A stretch of 64,000 nt of DNA, taken from assembly GCF_034376685.1 (NCBI RefSeq), contig NZ_JAXMJJ010000097.1:49703-113702 (forward strand). The letters run 5' to 3'. Below are positions 40,978 to 50,526 of the stretch, in pieces. The stretch comes from Cypionkella sp034376685 (GTDB taxonomy: Bacteria; Pseudomonadota; Alphaproteobacteria; Rhodobacterales; Rhodobacteraceae). Below the pieces are notes generated by a model. The model did no database searches and was not told where the DNA came from. It saw nothing but the letters and a program-made list of their open reading frames with translations. Each line of letters begins with the position of its first letter. The first letter of the stretch is position 1. A program made the position numbers and the translations under genes.

Positions 40978-41592
40978 ATGACCCTCGCCGCTTTCCTCGC
41001 TGTCGCCTTTCTGCATCTGATGGCCGCGGTCAGCCCCGGCCCTGCCGTGCTGATGTCGGCGCGCACCGGCGTTACCGAGGGTCTGCGCACCGGCTTCTTT
41101 CTCGCCACCGGCATCGGTGCAGGCGGGGTGATTTGGGCGATGGCGGCGCTGTTCGGGTTGAACTTGGTGTTCCAAGCCGCCCCCGCCCTGCTTTACACCC
41201 TGAAAATCGCCGGTGGCCTCTATCTGATCTACATGGCCTGGGGCATGTGGAAAGCCGCCGATCAGCCGCTGGACATGACCGAAACCGGACGCCCACCGCG
41301 CACCGCTTGGTCGGCGTTCCGGCTAGGTCTGATCACCCAACTCGCCAATCCCAAGCCCGCCGTGCTGTTCTCGGCGATCTTCGTCGGCACCGTGCCGCCG
41401 AACACCCCGGCTTGGGTCTACGCAGCACTTTTGCTGGTGGTGTTCCTGAATGAGACGATCTGGAACACCCTCGTCGCCCGCATCTTTTCGTTCCAGCGCT
41501 CCAAAGCCGCCTATATCAGCCTGAAATCCATCATCGACCGCAGCTTCGGCGGGCTTCTCGCCCTGCTCGGAGTGAAGATCGCCGCCACCTGA
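40978..41592 (+). CDS. LysE/RhtB family exporter
   Basis: The 204-residue membrane protein has the LysE/RhtB hallmark near the N-terminus (HLMAAVSPGPAVLMSARTGVTEGLRTG) and about six hydrophobic helices with the central NPKPAVLFSAIF motif. The family exports amino acids such as threonine, homoserine or lysine; the substrate here is not known. It starts four bases after fabI and ends 11 bases before gpt, so the genes form one transcription unit. Confidence 0.9.
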   Translation: MTLAAFLAVAFLHLMAAVSPGPAVLMSARTGVTEGLRTGFFLATGIGAGGVIWAMAALFGLNLVFQAAPALLYTLKIAGGLYLIYMAWGMWKAADQPLDMTETGRPPRTAWSAFRLGLITQLANPKPAVLFSAIFVGTVPPNTPAWVYAALLLVVFLNETIWNTLVARIFSFQRSKAAYISLKSIIDRSFGGLLALLGVKIAAT

Positions 41593-41603
41593 GGAGCCAA
41601 CCG

Positions 41604-42110
41604 ATGAACGACCGCTTGCCACATGAAAAAGGCTTTCACGTCAGCTGGGATCAGATGCACCGCGACAGCCGGGCGCTGGCGTGGCGGCTGGATGGCAAGG
41701 GGCCAGACAATGGCATGTGGAAAGCCGTGGTCGGCATCACCCGCGGCGGTCTGGTGCCCGCGATGATCGTCGCGCGCGAGCTGGACATCCGCCGCGTCGA
41801 TACGATCTCGATCAAAAGCTACAATCACCAGACCCAAGGCGCAGTGCCGCAGGTGATCAAGGCCCCGCAGGCCGATCTGATGGGCGACGGCACCGGTATT
41901 CTGATCGTCGATGATCTGGTGGATTCGGGCAAAACCTTGGAAGTGGTGCGCAAACTCTACCCGCACGCGCATTTCGCCACCGTCTACGCCAAGCCCTCCG
42001 GTAAGCCGCAGGTTGACAGCTATATCACCGAGGTCAGCCAAGACACCTGGATCTTCTTCCCGTGGGACATGGCGCTGCAATATGTCCAGCCGTTCCGCGG
42101 CGCGGACTAA
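41604..42110 (+). CDS. gpt: Xanthine(-guanine) phosphoribosyltransferase
   Basis: Gpt salvages guanine and xanthine to their nucleotides with PRPP. The 168-residue protein has the PRPP loop ILIVDDLVDSGKTLEVV (about residues 96-112), the N-terminal ITRGGLVPA segment and the WIFFPWDMALQ C-terminus characteristic of Gpt rather than Hpt. The length is slightly above the E. coli enzyme. GAGGAGCC precedes the ATG. Confidence 0.94.
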   Translation: MNDRLPHEKGFHVSWDQMHRDSRALAWRLDGKGPDNGMWKAVVGITRGGLVPAMIVARELDIRRVDTISIKSYNHQTQGAVPQVIKAPQADLMGDGTGILIVDDLVDSGKTLEVVRKLYPHAHFATVYAKPSGKPQVDSYITEVSQDTWIFFPWDMALQYVQPFRGAD

Positions 42111-42225
42111 GCCCACAAGCCTTCCGATGACGGCTGCTTGAACCAGCTGTAACAGGGCTTGCCACCATGCGGTGTCTTGCCCATACCCGGCGTGCCCGCT
42201 CTCTGGGCCCCTGAAAGGCCGCCCG

Positions 42226-42291
42226 ATGCCCTGCCCCCGCTGCCCCGTGATGGCCACCGTTCCGCACGGCTGGCAGGCTCTGGATCACTAA
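42226..42291 (+). CDS. Possible 21-residue zinc-ribbon-like mini-protein (MPCPRCPVMATV...)
   Basis: A tiny open frame with AAAGG eight bases before its ATG encodes MPCPRCPVMATVPHGWQALD and a last His, with a Cys-X2-Cys pair. It ends three bases before the DUF2127 ATG, a spacing suited to a translated leader. Nothing else supports it, so it may be chance; the rest of the 184-base gap shows no other feature. Confidence 0.2.
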   Translation: MPCPRCPVMATVPHGWQALDH

Positions 42292-42294
42292 CCG

Positions 42295-42783
42295 ATGAAA
42301 CGCCCCAGCCGCGCCCATATGCTGCACTGGCTGTTTGAAACCAGCCTTGTGATCAAGGCCAGCCTGACCTTTGCCGAGTTCCTCGCGGGCCTTGGTCTAT
42401 TGCTGACGCCAAACCCCTTGATCGCGCGGCTGCTCTACTGGCTGACGCATTTCGAGATTGCCGAACACCCGACCGATACGCTCGCCGCCTGGACCCAGCG
42501 CGCGATGGAGGGCTTTCCGGTTGCCACCCAAGACTACTACGGCTGGTTTTTGCTGCTGCATGGCGGGCTGAAACTGGCCATCGTGGCGATGCTCTGGGCG
42601 CGCATCCTGTGGGCCTATCCGGCGGGGATGGCGGTGTTGTCGGGCTTCGTGATCTACCAGCTGTTTGAATGCCTGCACACCGGCTCGCCCTTCCTGTTGA
42701 TGCTGGCGATGTTTGATCTCGCGATGATCTCGCTGATCTGGCAGGAATACAAAGCCCTGAAAGCCAAGCTGCCCGCCCATTGA
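42295..42783 (+). CDS. DUF2127 family membrane protein
   Basis: The 162-residue protein has four hydrophobic segments (about residues 17-38, 82-100, 108-125 and 130-147). The family-like HWLFETSLVIKASLTFAEFLAGLGLL N-terminus and the GWFLLLHGGLKLAIVAML segment support DUF2127. The family has no assigned function. It is probably the last gene of the fabI-led run; the next gene begins 118 bases later behind a perfect ribosome site. Confidence 0.82.
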   Translation: MKRPSRAHMLHWLFETSLVIKASLTFAEFLAGLGLLLTPNPLIARLLYWLTHFEIAEHPTDTLAAWTQRAMEGFPVATQDYYGWFLLLHGGLKLAIVAMLWARILWAYPAGMAVLSGFVIYQLFECLHTGSPFLLMLAMFDLAMISLIWQEYKALKAKLPAH

Positions 42784-42901
42784 TCCGCTGCACGCTTTTA
42801 GGCGCTTCCCGCTTGATCTCGCAGCCTTATCCCATCAACACTGCGCGCCAGCAGCGATGTCTCCCAGCAGGGCGGCACAGCACCGGCAAGGAGGCCCCTG
42901 A

Positions 42902-44080
42902 ATGATCACCCCGCTGAACCCCGCGATGGCCGCCACCGATCCGCCCCCGGTGATGGAGGCGCGGCGCTGGTTGGCCGGTGTCAATTTCCCGCCCGAGCGT
43001 CCCTTGATCAACATCAGTCAGGCCGCCCCCGTCGAAAGCCCGCCCTTGGGTCTGCGGCAGGCGCTGGCCGATGCTGCGCTGAACAACCCCGACGCCCATT
43101 TATACGGCCCGGTTCTGGGCCTGCCCGCCCTGCGCGCCGAGGTGGCTAAACAATGGTCGCAGGCTTACGGCGGCACGGTATTGGAAAGCCAGACCGCGAT
43201 CACCCAAGGCTGCAACCAAGCCTTCTGCGCCGTGATGTCCACTTTGGCAGGCGCAGGCGACGAGGTGATCTTGCCGACCCCGTGGTATTTCAACCATAAA
43301 ATGTGGCTGGATATGCAAGGGGTTAAGACCGTGCCCCTCTCCGCTGGCCCCGGCCTGATCCCCGAGGCCGGGGCCGCCGCGCGGCTTATCACCGACCGCA
43401 CCCGCGCCATCGTGCTGGTCAGCCCGAATAACCCCGGCGGCGTCGAATACCCCGCCGAGACGCTGACCGCCTTCCGCGACCTCTGCCGCGCGCACGGCCT
43501 TGCGCTGATCGTCGATGAAACCTACCGCGACTTTGACAGCCGCTCGGGCCGCGCCCACGATCTGTTCCTTGATCCCGACTGGCATGACACCCTGATCCAG
43601 CTGTACTCGTTCTCCAAAGCCTACCGCCTCACCGGCCACCGCGTCGGTGCGGTCACCGCCTCTGCCGAACGCCTGTTCCAGGTCGAGAAGTTCCTCGACA
43701 CCGTAGCCATCTGCCCCAGCCAACTCGGCCAGATCGGCGCGCTTTGGGGCATGCAGAACCTCGCGCAATGGGTCGCAGGTGAACGCGCCGAAATCCTAGC
43801 CCGCCGTAGCGCAATGGTCAGCGGATTCTCCGCCCTGCCCGACTGGAAACTGCTCGGCTGCGGCGCCTATTTCGCCTATGTCGAACACCCCTACCCGCTG
43901 GCATCAGACGCCCTCTGCAAACGCCTCGTCTCCGAAGCCAGCCTCTTGATGCTGCCCGGCACCATGTTCCAACCCGAAGGCTCCGCTGACGGCAAACGCC
44001 AGATCCGCATCGCCTTCGCCAATGTCGACCAAGCCGGCATCGCCGAAACCTTCCGACGTCTGGCGGCGTTCAAGGGCTGA
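42902..44080 (+). CDS. Class I/II PLP-dependent aminotransferase
   Basis: The 392-residue fold-type I aminotransferase has TQGCNQAFCAVMSTLAGAGDEVILPTPWYF, the VSPNNPGG motif, the DETYRDF aspartate/tyrosine segment, and the Schiff-base lysine in YSFSKAYRLTGHRVG (about residue 239). The specific substrate is not evident; aspartate or aromatic amino acids are typical. AAGGAGG precedes the ATG, an ideal ribosome site. The small hypothetical gene follows by two bases. Confidence 0.9.
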   Translation: MITPLNPAMAATDPPPVMEARRWLAGVNFPPERPLINISQAAPVESPPLGLRQALADAALNNPDAHLYGPVLGLPALRAEVAKQWSQAYGGTVLESQTAITQGCNQAFCAVMSTLAGAGDEVILPTPWYFNHKMWLDMQGVKTVPLSAGPGLIPEAGAAARLITDRTRAIVLVSPNNPGGVEYPAETLTAFRDLCRAHGLALIVDETYRDFDSRSGRAHDLFLDPDWHDTLIQLYSFSKAYRLTGHRVGAVTASAERLFQVEKFLDTVAICPSQLGQIGALWGMQNLAQWVAGERAEILARRSAMVSGFSALPDWKLLGCGAYFAYVEHPYPLASDALCKRLVSEASLLMLPGTMFQPEGSADGKRQIRIAFANVDQAGIAETFRRLAAFKG

Positions 44081-44082
44081 AC

Positions 44083-44457
44083 ATGCGCAATAAAACTCTC
44101 GTTGCGGGTGCTGGTGCCGTCCTGCTGGCGCTGATGGTTTGGTGGTTCACTTCTGGCCCGCAACTGATCATCGCTTTGAAGACAACTGACGGCAAAAGCA
44201 GCCTGATCTACCATTGCACCATCACGACAAATGCCGCCGAAGCCGAAGCACGCGCGAAAGCGGCCCATGTCGCACTTCAGTCTCGCTTATCAGCCTATGC
44301 CAAGGACGCAGCCACAAAAGCACAAGCTGCACTGGAAGCCTACAATACCAATGGTGGCGATATTCCCAACCTTGACATGCTCAGACGCGACACTCCGGGG
44401 CTGCGTGCGCTTATAGCTGGCATAAAATCGGAATATGACTGCAACGTCGATCTATAA
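44083..44457 (+). CDS. Hypothetical anchored or exported small protein
   Basis: I recognise no family. The 124-residue product begins with a basic stretch and one hydrophobic segment (LVAGAGAVLLALMVWWFT), which may be an uncleaved anchor or a signal peptide. It continues with an Ala/Lys/Glu-rich helical stretch (about residues 49-85) that could form a coiled coil. Two cysteines (near 44 and 121) flank it. It starts two bases after the aminotransferase stop and so is coupled to it. Confidence 0.6.
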   Translation: MRNKTLVAGAGAVLLALMVWWFTSGPQLIIALKTTDGKSSLIYHCTITTNAAEAEARAKAAHVALQSRLSAYAKDAATKAQAALEAYNTNGGDIPNLDMLRRDTPGLRALIAGIKSEYDCNVDL

Positions 44458-44564
44458 CCAACGGGAGGTTGTGGGGCGGTGGATGAACCCGTCTCCCCCA
44501 CTCTTGCCCCCATCCCCGCAACCGCTTAGACAAGCGGCCAAACCTTTGTAAGACAGGCAGACCC

Positions 44565-46442
44565 ATGGCCAAGGCACCACACAGCGACGACGATACCCCG
44601 AAGAAAAAGCGCCGGGGCGCTTCGGTCATGGTGTGGGTGCTGATGGCCATGCTGATCGGCGGTTTGGGCGGCTTTGGCGTCACCAATTTCGGCGGCGGCG
44701 TGACCTCGATCGGCACCGTGGGCGACCGCAAGATCGACGTGGGCGACTATGCCCGCTCGCTGCGTCAGGCGATGGACGGCTTCTCGCAGCAGATCGGCCA
44801 GCCCGTCACCCTGCAACAAGCTCAGGCCATCGGCCTTGACCGTCAGGTGCTGCAACAGGTGATGGACCGCGCCGCTTTGGACAATGAAGCCGATCGCATC
44901 GGTCTGTCCGTCGGCGACGCCACCGTCGCCAGCAAAGTCTCGGCGATCCCCAGCTTTCAGGGCATCAACGGGTTTGACCGCACTGCCTACCGCGACGTGC
45001 TGCGCCAGAACAACATGACCGAATCTTCCTTTGAATCCGGTCTGCGCGCCGACACCGCCCGCCAATTGCTGGAAACCGCAATCACCAGTGGCCTGACCAC
45101 ACCGCAAACCCTGACCGACACCATCGCGGCTTGGGCGGGCGAGCAGCGCGGCTTCTCGCTGCTGCGTCTGTCCGAGAAATCGCTGACCGCGCCGCTGCCC
45201 CCGCGCAGCGACGCCGATCTGCAAGCCTATTATCAAGCCCATATCGACGCCTACACCCGCCCCGAGGCCAAGCGGATCTCTTATGTCGCCCTGCTGCCCG
45301 ACAGCATCGCCAAAGACATGGCCATCGACGAGGCCGCCCTGAAAGCCACCTACGACTCCCGCCTGTCCAGCTATGTCGTGCCGGAAAAGCGGCTTGTCGA
45401 ACGCCTCGCTTTCGCGACCGAGGCCGATGCCACCGCCGCAAAAGCCCGCATCGACGCAGGCACGCCGTTTGAAACCCTTGTGGCCGAGCGGAACCTGACG
45501 CTGAACGATGTCGACATGGGCGATGTCTCGCAAAAGGAACTCGCCGCAGCCGGTGACGCCGTGTTCGCCCTGCAAGAGCCCGGCGTGGTTGGCCCCTTCG
45601 CCTCTGCCATCGGTCCGGCGCTGTTTCGCATGAACGCCATCCTTTCTGCGCAAGAAACCAGCTTTGAGCAGGCCAAGCACGAACTGGCGCTGGAACAGCA
45701 GTTGGAAACCGCCCGCAAGACCATCAGCGACAAGGTTGAAGCGGTGGATGACGCCCTTGCAGGCGGGGCCACCCTTGCCGAAATCGCCAAGGAACAGGGC
45801 CTGACGCTGGCCACCACCGATTATGCCCCCGGTGCTGACGACAATGACACCATCACCGATTACAAAGGCTTCCGCGACACCGCCGCGAAGCTGGCCGAGG
45901 GTGACTTCCCCGAAGCAATCGTGCTGGATGACGGCGGCCTTGTGGCGATGGAGCTTGACAGCACCGTGCCGCCCACCCCGCTGGCCTTCGACAAGGTCAA
46001 AGACAAAGTCACCGCCGCAGCACATGACGCTGCCCTCGCCAAGGCGCTTTCGGAAGAGGCCATCCGCATCAAAGCCGCCGTTGAAGCCGGTGCCAGCCTT
46101 GGCGCCTTCGGCATCGTGTCGCGCACCGCCCAGATCGACCGTCAGGGCGTGGTGGCTGACGCGCCGCCCGCCCTACTGGAAGCGGTGTTTCAGATGGCGC
46201 CGAACGATCTGCGCATCATTGAAACCCCCGGGTTTGCCGCTGTGGTGCAGTTGAACACCATCAGCGCAGCCGCCACCACCGGCGAAGATGCCACGGCACT
46301 GCGCGAGGCCATCGAGATCAACGCAGGCCGCGCGATCTCGCAAGACGTGCTGCAACTTTACACGGCAGCGCTGACCTCTGCTGCCGGGATCACCTTGGAT
46401 CAGGCCGCGATCAACGCGGTCCATGCCCAGATCAACAACTAG
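44565..46442 (+). CDS. PpiD/SurA-like peptidylprolyl isomerase-type chaperone
   Basis: The 625-residue protein has a single N-terminal membrane anchor (about residues 23-45) and a SurA-type N-terminal chaperone domain (residues about 60-190, with RQVLQQVMDRAALDNEADRIGLSVGD). A degenerate parvulin-like region follows near 230-370, then a long helical C-terminus. This is the layout of PpiD, an inner-membrane-anchored periplasmic chaperone at the Sec translocon. The rotamase residues are poorly conserved, so isomerase activity is doubtful. trpE follows by 26 bases and may share the message. Confidence 0.88.
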   Translation: MAKAPHSDDDTPKKKRRGASVMVWVLMAMLIGGLGGFGVTNFGGGVTSIGTVGDRKIDVGDYARSLRQAMDGFSQQIGQPVTLQQAQAIGLDRQVLQQVMDRAALDNEADRIGLSVGDATVASKVSAIPSFQGINGFDRTAYRDVLRQNNMTESSFESGLRADTARQLLETAITSGLTTPQTLTDTIAAWAGEQRGFSLLRLSEKSLTAPLPPRSDADLQAYYQAHIDAYTRPEAKRISYVALLPDSIAKDMAIDEAALKATYDSRLSSYVVPEKRLVERLAFATEADATAAKARIDAGTPFETLVAERNLTLNDVDMGDVSQKELAAAGDAVFALQEPGVVGPFASAIGPALFRMNAILSAQETSFEQAKHELALEQQLETARKTISDKVEAVDDALAGGATLAEIAKEQGLTLATTDYAPGADDNDTITDYKGFRDTAAKLAEGDFPEAIVLDDGGLVAMELDSTVPPTPLAFDKVKDKVTAAAHDAALAKALSEEAIRIKAAVEAGASLGAFGIVSRTAQIDRQGVVADAPPALLEAVFQMAPNDLRIIETPGFAAVVQLNTISAAATTGEDATALREAIEINAGRAISQDVLQLYTAALTSAAGITLDQAAINAVHAQINN

Positions 46443-46468
46443 AGCCCATCTCGAACTTAAGGCATCCG

Positions 46469-47977
46469 ATGAAACTTCTGCCGTCTTTTGAAGAGTTTGA
46501 GCAAGCCTGGGCGCAGGGCAAGAACCAACTGGTCTATGTCCGGCTGGCCGCTGATCTGGATACGCCGGTCTCGCTGATGCTGAAACTGGCCGAGGCCCGC
46601 ACCGACACCTTCATGCTGGAATCGGTGACCGGCGGCGAAGTGCGCGGCCGCTATTCGGTGGTTGGCATGAAGCCCGATCTGATCTGGAAATGCCACGGCG
46701 AGGCGGCATCCATCAACCGTGACGCCCGCTTTGATCCGCAAGCCTTCACCGCTTTGCCGGGACACCCGCTGACCTCGATGCGCGCCCTGATCGCGGAATC
46801 CCGGGTTGATCTGCCCGAAGGCCTGCCCGCGATTGCCTCGGGTCTGTTTGGCTATCTGGGCTATGACATGATCCGACTGGTCGAACACCTGCCCAACGTC
46901 AACCCCGATCCGTTGGGCCTGCCCGACGCCGTGCTGATGCGCCCCTCGGTCGTCGCTGTGCTGGACGGTGTGAAGGGCGAAGTAACCCTCGTCGCCCCGG
47001 CTTGGGCCGCCTCTGGCCTTTCCGCCCGCGCGGCCTATGCCCAAGCCGCCGAGCGGGTGATGGACGCGCTGCGCGATCTTGACCGCGCGCCTGCAGCCCA
47101 ACGCGATCTGGGGGAAGCCGCCCCGGTGGGTGAGATGAAGTCCAACTTCACGCATGACGGCTACAAGGCCGCCGTCGAAAAGGCGAAAGACTACATCCGC
47201 GCCGGTGACATCTTCCAAGTGGTGCCAAGCCAACGCTGGGCGCAAAGCTTCACCCTGCCGCCCTTCGCTTTGTATCGCAGCTTGCGCCGCACCAACCCCT
47301 CGCCGTTCATGTTCTTCTTCAACTTCGGCGGCTTTCAGGTGATCGGGGCCTCCCCTGAAATCCTCGTCCGACTGCGCGACGGCGAAGTCACCGTGCGCCC
47401 GATCGCAGGCACCCGGATGCGCGGGGCAACCCCGGAAGAAGACAAGGCGCTGGAACTCGATCTGCTGGCAGACAAGAAAGAACTCGCAGAACACCTGATG
47501 CTCTTGGATCTGGGCCGCAATGACGTCGGCCGTGTAGCAAAGGTAGGCACCGTCCGCCCGACCGAGCAATTCATCATCGAGCGCTACAGCCACGTCATGC
47601 ACATCGTCTCCAACGTCGTCGGCCAAATCGCTGATGGCGAAGACGCTTTGTCCGCCCTGCTCGCGGGCCTGCCCGCAGGCACGGTGTCGGGTGCGCCCAA
47701 GGTGCGCGCGATGGAAATCATTGACGAGCTGGAACCCGAAAAACGCGGTGTCTATGGCGGTGGCGTCGGCTACTTCGCAGGCAATGGCGAGATGGATTTC
47801 TGCATCGCCCTGCGCACCGCCGTATTGAAAGACGAAACCCTGTATATTCAGGCCGGCGGTGGCGTGGTCTACGACAGCGACCCCGAATCCGAATATCAAG
47901 AAACCGTCAACAAATCCCGCGCCCTGCGCCGCGCCGCCGAAGACGCAGGCCTGTTTGTGCGCAAAGGCAATCTGTAG
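46469..47977 (+). CDS. trpE: Anthranilate synthase component I
   Basis: TrpE converts chorismate and ammonia to anthranilate. The 502-residue protein has the N-terminal regulatory region with the tryptophan-sensing LESVTGGEVRGRYSV segment and the catalytic chorismate-binding domain (FQVVPSQRWAQSF, PIAGTRMRGATPEEDKALE, LLADKKELAEHLMLLDLGRNDVGRV, GTVSGAPKVRAMEI). It is a stand-alone TrpE, not fused to TrpG. The rest of the pathway genes here (trpGDC) are 2 kb away beyond the inverted yibQ-like gene. Confidence 0.96.
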   Translation: MKLLPSFEEFEQAWAQGKNQLVYVRLAADLDTPVSLMLKLAEARTDTFMLESVTGGEVRGRYSVVGMKPDLIWKCHGEAASINRDARFDPQAFTALPGHPLTSMRALIAESRVDLPEGLPAIASGLFGYLGYDMIRLVEHLPNVNPDPLGLPDAVLMRPSVVAVLDGVKGEVTLVAPAWAASGLSARAAYAQAAERVMDALRDLDRAPAAQRDLGEAAPVGEMKSNFTHDGYKAAVEKAKDYIRAGDIFQVVPSQRWAQSFTLPPFALYRSLRRTNPSPFMFFFNFGGFQVIGASPEILVRLRDGEVTVRPIAGTRMRGATPEEDKALELDLLADKKELAEHLMLLDLGRNDVGRVAKVGTVRPTEQFIIERYSHVMHIVSNVVGQIADGEDALSALLAGLPAGTVSGAPKVRAMEIIDELEPEKRGVYGGGVGYFAGNGEMDFCIALRTAVLKDETLYIQAGGGVVYDSDPESEYQETVNKSRALRRAAEDAGLFVRKGNL

Positions 47978-48277
47978 CGCCTGACGCGAACAGTAGTGCC
48001 GCCTCGGGGGCCATCGAGGCCCCTCTCGGCGGCGCTGCCGGGGAAGTTTTCGGCAACGGCAGCAGCGTCGATGTGTTGGGGACGCCTCCGGCGGGAGTAT
48101 TTCAAAAAGAGCAAATCCAACAGCGATTTTGCGATTGCATAATAGTCTAAAACGTCCAACCGAAAGCATCCGCCGCGGAGGCAGCGGGGGTGGCAAAGGT
48201 TAAGAAAGGCTGAACACTACAGCCCTAAGCCTTTGATTTTTGGGAAATGAAGCCCCTGTCCACGCGTGGACAGCGCG
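47978..48277. other. 300-base convergent gap between trpE and the yibQ-like gene, holding repeats only
   Basis: No gene is visible. It contains an imperfect GC hairpin (48000-48037), the single repeat arm GCCTCCGGCGGGAGTATTT (48084-48102), and the composite repeat copy 2 (48195-48273). Confidence 0.7.
48195..48273. repeat. Composite intergenic repeat, copy 2, with palindrome CTGTCCACGCGTGGACAG
   Basis: A 17/14-base-arm imperfect hairpin (48195-48234), then CTTTGATTTT, then the perfect 18-base palindrome at 48256-48273 ending four bases before the stop of the yibQ-like gene. The order and spacing of parts match copy 1 at 33558-33635. Confidence 0.85.
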
Positions 48278-49780
48278 CTATTTCACCGCCAAAGCCGCCG
48301 AGATCGGTGCCAGAGCCACCGAGGCCCCGCGCCCCTCAATCGACCATTCCATCAGCGCCGTAATCGTCTCGGGACGCGTGGTGCCCACCACCACAACCCG
48401 GCCCTCCTGCGCCGCCTTGAACGCCGCCCGGTCCAGATAGCGCCGGATCAGCGGGGTATCCTCGCCCGCCGCGTCAAGATCGCGGAAGATCACCGCCGCA
48501 GGCACATCCTCGCGCCGCGCCACCTGATCCGCCGCGTTCAGACCGGCATCGAAGGTCACGAGGCCGCGCCCCTGATCCTTGATGATCGGCACCACCATCG
48601 TCGCCAGCGGCCGGTTGTCCTGAAAGCCCGCAGCACCAATATCCATCACCGCCACCGCCTGCGGCAACACGCCTGCATTGGCCTGAAAGGTCTGCTCCAG
48701 ATCGCTCGCCGTGGCGCCTTCCGGGATGCCCGCCGCCAGCATCACCACCTCTTTGCCCGCCGCGCGGTAGATCGCCTCTGCCGCCGTAGCCCCCGGATCC
48801 AGCGGATCAATCACAAAGCTGACCGGAAACGGCAGCGCCGCCAGCGCGGCCCGATCCAGATCGGCCGCGCCAGTATCGACCAGCAACACCGCAAACACCG
48901 GCTTGCCCAGATCATTGCTGAAGCTGGCCGCAAACTGCGCGAGCGGGCGGCTATCGACAGGCGCAAGCGCCGCCTCTGCTTCCGCCGCGGGCTCCTCCGC
49001 CGATATGCGCGGCAACCGCCCCACGGTGACCCCGTCCACCGAATTCGTCAGCCCCTCACTGGGCAACAGACCCTCGGGCTGATCGGTGTCCAGCAGTTTG
49101 GGCAGCGCCGCCGCTTCGGGGTCTGGTTCGGCCATCGGCGCGGGTTCTGGTGCCGGATCCAGCACCAGCATCCCCGGTGTCACCGGCGCGGGTGCGGGGG
49201 TGGGTTCCATCAGTGTCTCCGCCGCCTCTGCAGGTGCTGGCGGGGGCAGATCGGCCTTGCTTGGGGACGCATCGGTGCCAGCCCCCGTTGGCAACAGGGC
49301 GGGTGCGGCGGCGATCGGCGCAGCATCCGGCTGCGCCTGCACCTGCGGCGCGGTTGCATCCGAGCCGGGATTGTTCAGCTCTGCCGGAGCCTCGGCACTG
49401 GTCTCAGGCGGCGGGGGAGCAGGTTTCACAGCTTCCGGCGCAACCGCTGCAGGCTCTGCGGACACGGGTTCGTCCGTCGCGGGCTTGGCAGGGGCGTCTG
49501 GCAAGGCGGTGGCCGGTGCCTCGGATGGCACGGCCGCAAGCTCGGGTGCAGCAGCCTCGGGCACAACCGCAGTTTCAGGCGCAGGCGCAACCGCAGTTTC
49601 AGGCTCAACCGCAGGCGCAGCCTCGGGCTGCACCGGCTTTGGCAGGTCTGCCACTGCCCCAGACCCCACCGCAACCTCGGCCCCGCCGGTGGGCAATGGC
49701 GAAAGCTGTGACACCACCGCCAGCCCAGCCCCTGCAACCACACCACCCACGACGATCCCAGTCACGAAATTCCGGATCAT
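48278..49780 (-). CDS. Divergent polysaccharide deacetylase family protein (YibQ-like)
   Basis: The 500-residue protein has an N-terminal membrane anchor (residues about 4-25), a low-complexity Ala/Pro/Glu-rich linker of about 230 residues, and a C-terminal divergent deacetylase domain from about residue 285 (FAVLLVDTGAADLDRAALAALPFPVSFVIDPL, GLVTFDAGLN). The YibQ family is usually exported and thought to act at the envelope, but no activity is proved. The strong GGAGG before the ATG fixes the start. It sits inverted between trpE and trpGDC, as in some other Rhodobacterales as far as I recall. Confidence 0.85.
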   Translation of the reverse strand: MIRNFVTGIVVGGVVAGAGLAVVSQLSPLPTGGAEVAVGSGAVADLPKPVQPEAAPAVEPETAVAPAPETAVVPEAAAPELAAVPSEAPATALPDAPAKPATDEPVSAEPAAVAPEAVKPAPPPPETSAEAPAELNNPGSDATAPQVQAQPDAAPIAAAPALLPTGAGTDASPSKADLPPPAPAEAAETLMEPTPAPAPVTPGMLVLDPAPEPAPMAEPDPEAAALPKLLDTDQPEGLLPSEGLTNSVDGVTVGRLPRISAEEPAAEAEAALAPVDSRPLAQFAASFSNDLGKPVFAVLLVDTGAADLDRAALAALPFPVSFVIDPLDPGATAAEAIYRAAGKEVVMLAAGIPEGATASDLEQTFQANAGVLPQAVAVMDIGAAGFQDNRPLATMVVPIIKDQGRGLVTFDAGLNAADQVARREDVPAAVIFRDLDAAGEDTPLIRRYLDRAAFKAAQEGRVVVVGTTRPETITALMEWSIEGRGASVALAPISAALAVK

Positions 49781-49938
49781 ACCTGCCTCCACCCGTTATG
49801 AGCGCCACTTGCCCTTGACGCCGCTTTGCCGCTAGGCCCATCTATAGCCGATCGCTAAATCGGGGCCCGCCAACCTTGCCCTCTCTATAAACCGAACCGC
49901 CGCCGCCTTCATCCCCTTTTCCGTCCGGACCTTGCAAG

Positions 49939-50526
49939 ATGCTTCTGCTCATCGACAACTATGACAGCTTTACCTACAACCTTGTTCATTACTTGGGCGA
50001 GTTGGGCGCGGATGTGCGCGTCGTGCGCAATGATGCGATGTCGGTGCAGGATGCGCTGGCACTGCGGCCCGAACTGATCGTGCTGTCACCCGGCCCCTGC
50101 GATCCGGCCTCGGCTGGTATCTGCATTCCGCTGACCAAAGCCGCCGCGATGGCCGATGTGCCGCTTTTGGGCGTCTGCCTCGGCCATCAGACCATTGGCG
50201 AGGCGTTTGGCGGCAAAGTTATCCGCTGCCACGAAATCGTGCATGGCAAGATGGGTGCGATGCACCATGCGGGGGGCGGCATGTTCCGCGACCTGCCCTC
50301 GCCCTTCGCCGCGACCCGCTACCATTCCTTGGTGGTCGAAAAGGAAACCCTGCCCGATTGCCTTGAAGTCACCGCCTGGCTGGAAGACGGCACCATCATG
50401 GGCCTGCGTCACAAAGAGAAACTCATCGAAGGCGTGCAGTTTCACCCCGAATCCATCGCCTCGGAGCACGGCCACCAGCTGCTGAAGAACTTCCTGGATG
50501 CCGCCCGCGCCCGCGTGCCCGCATGA
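49939..50526 (+). CDS. trpG: Anthranilate synthase component II (glutamine amidotransferase)
   Basis: TrpG hydrolyses glutamine to supply ammonia to TrpE. The 195-residue class I amidotransferase has nucleophile Cys in LGVCLGHQ (about residue 80), and His/Glu in VQFHPESIASEHG near residues 172-174. It opens the trpGDC-moaC-moeA run and overlaps trpD by four bases. TrpG of this type sometimes also serves para-aminobenzoate synthesis. Confidence 0.95.
   Translation: MLLLIDNYDSFTYNLVHYLGELGADVRVVRNDAMSVQDALALRPELIVLSPGPCDPASAGICIPLTKAAAMADVPLLGVCLGHQTIGEAFGGKVIRCHEIVHGKMGAMHHAGGGMFRDLPSPFAATRYHSLVVEKETLPDCLEVTAWLEDGTIMGLRHKEKLIEGVQFHPESIASEHGHQLLKNFLDAARARVPA

Noticed and set aside
46457..48196. 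579-codon open frame antisense to trpE
   Set aside because: Same reason: trpE motifs are intact on the plus strand and the antisense product has no recognisable domain.
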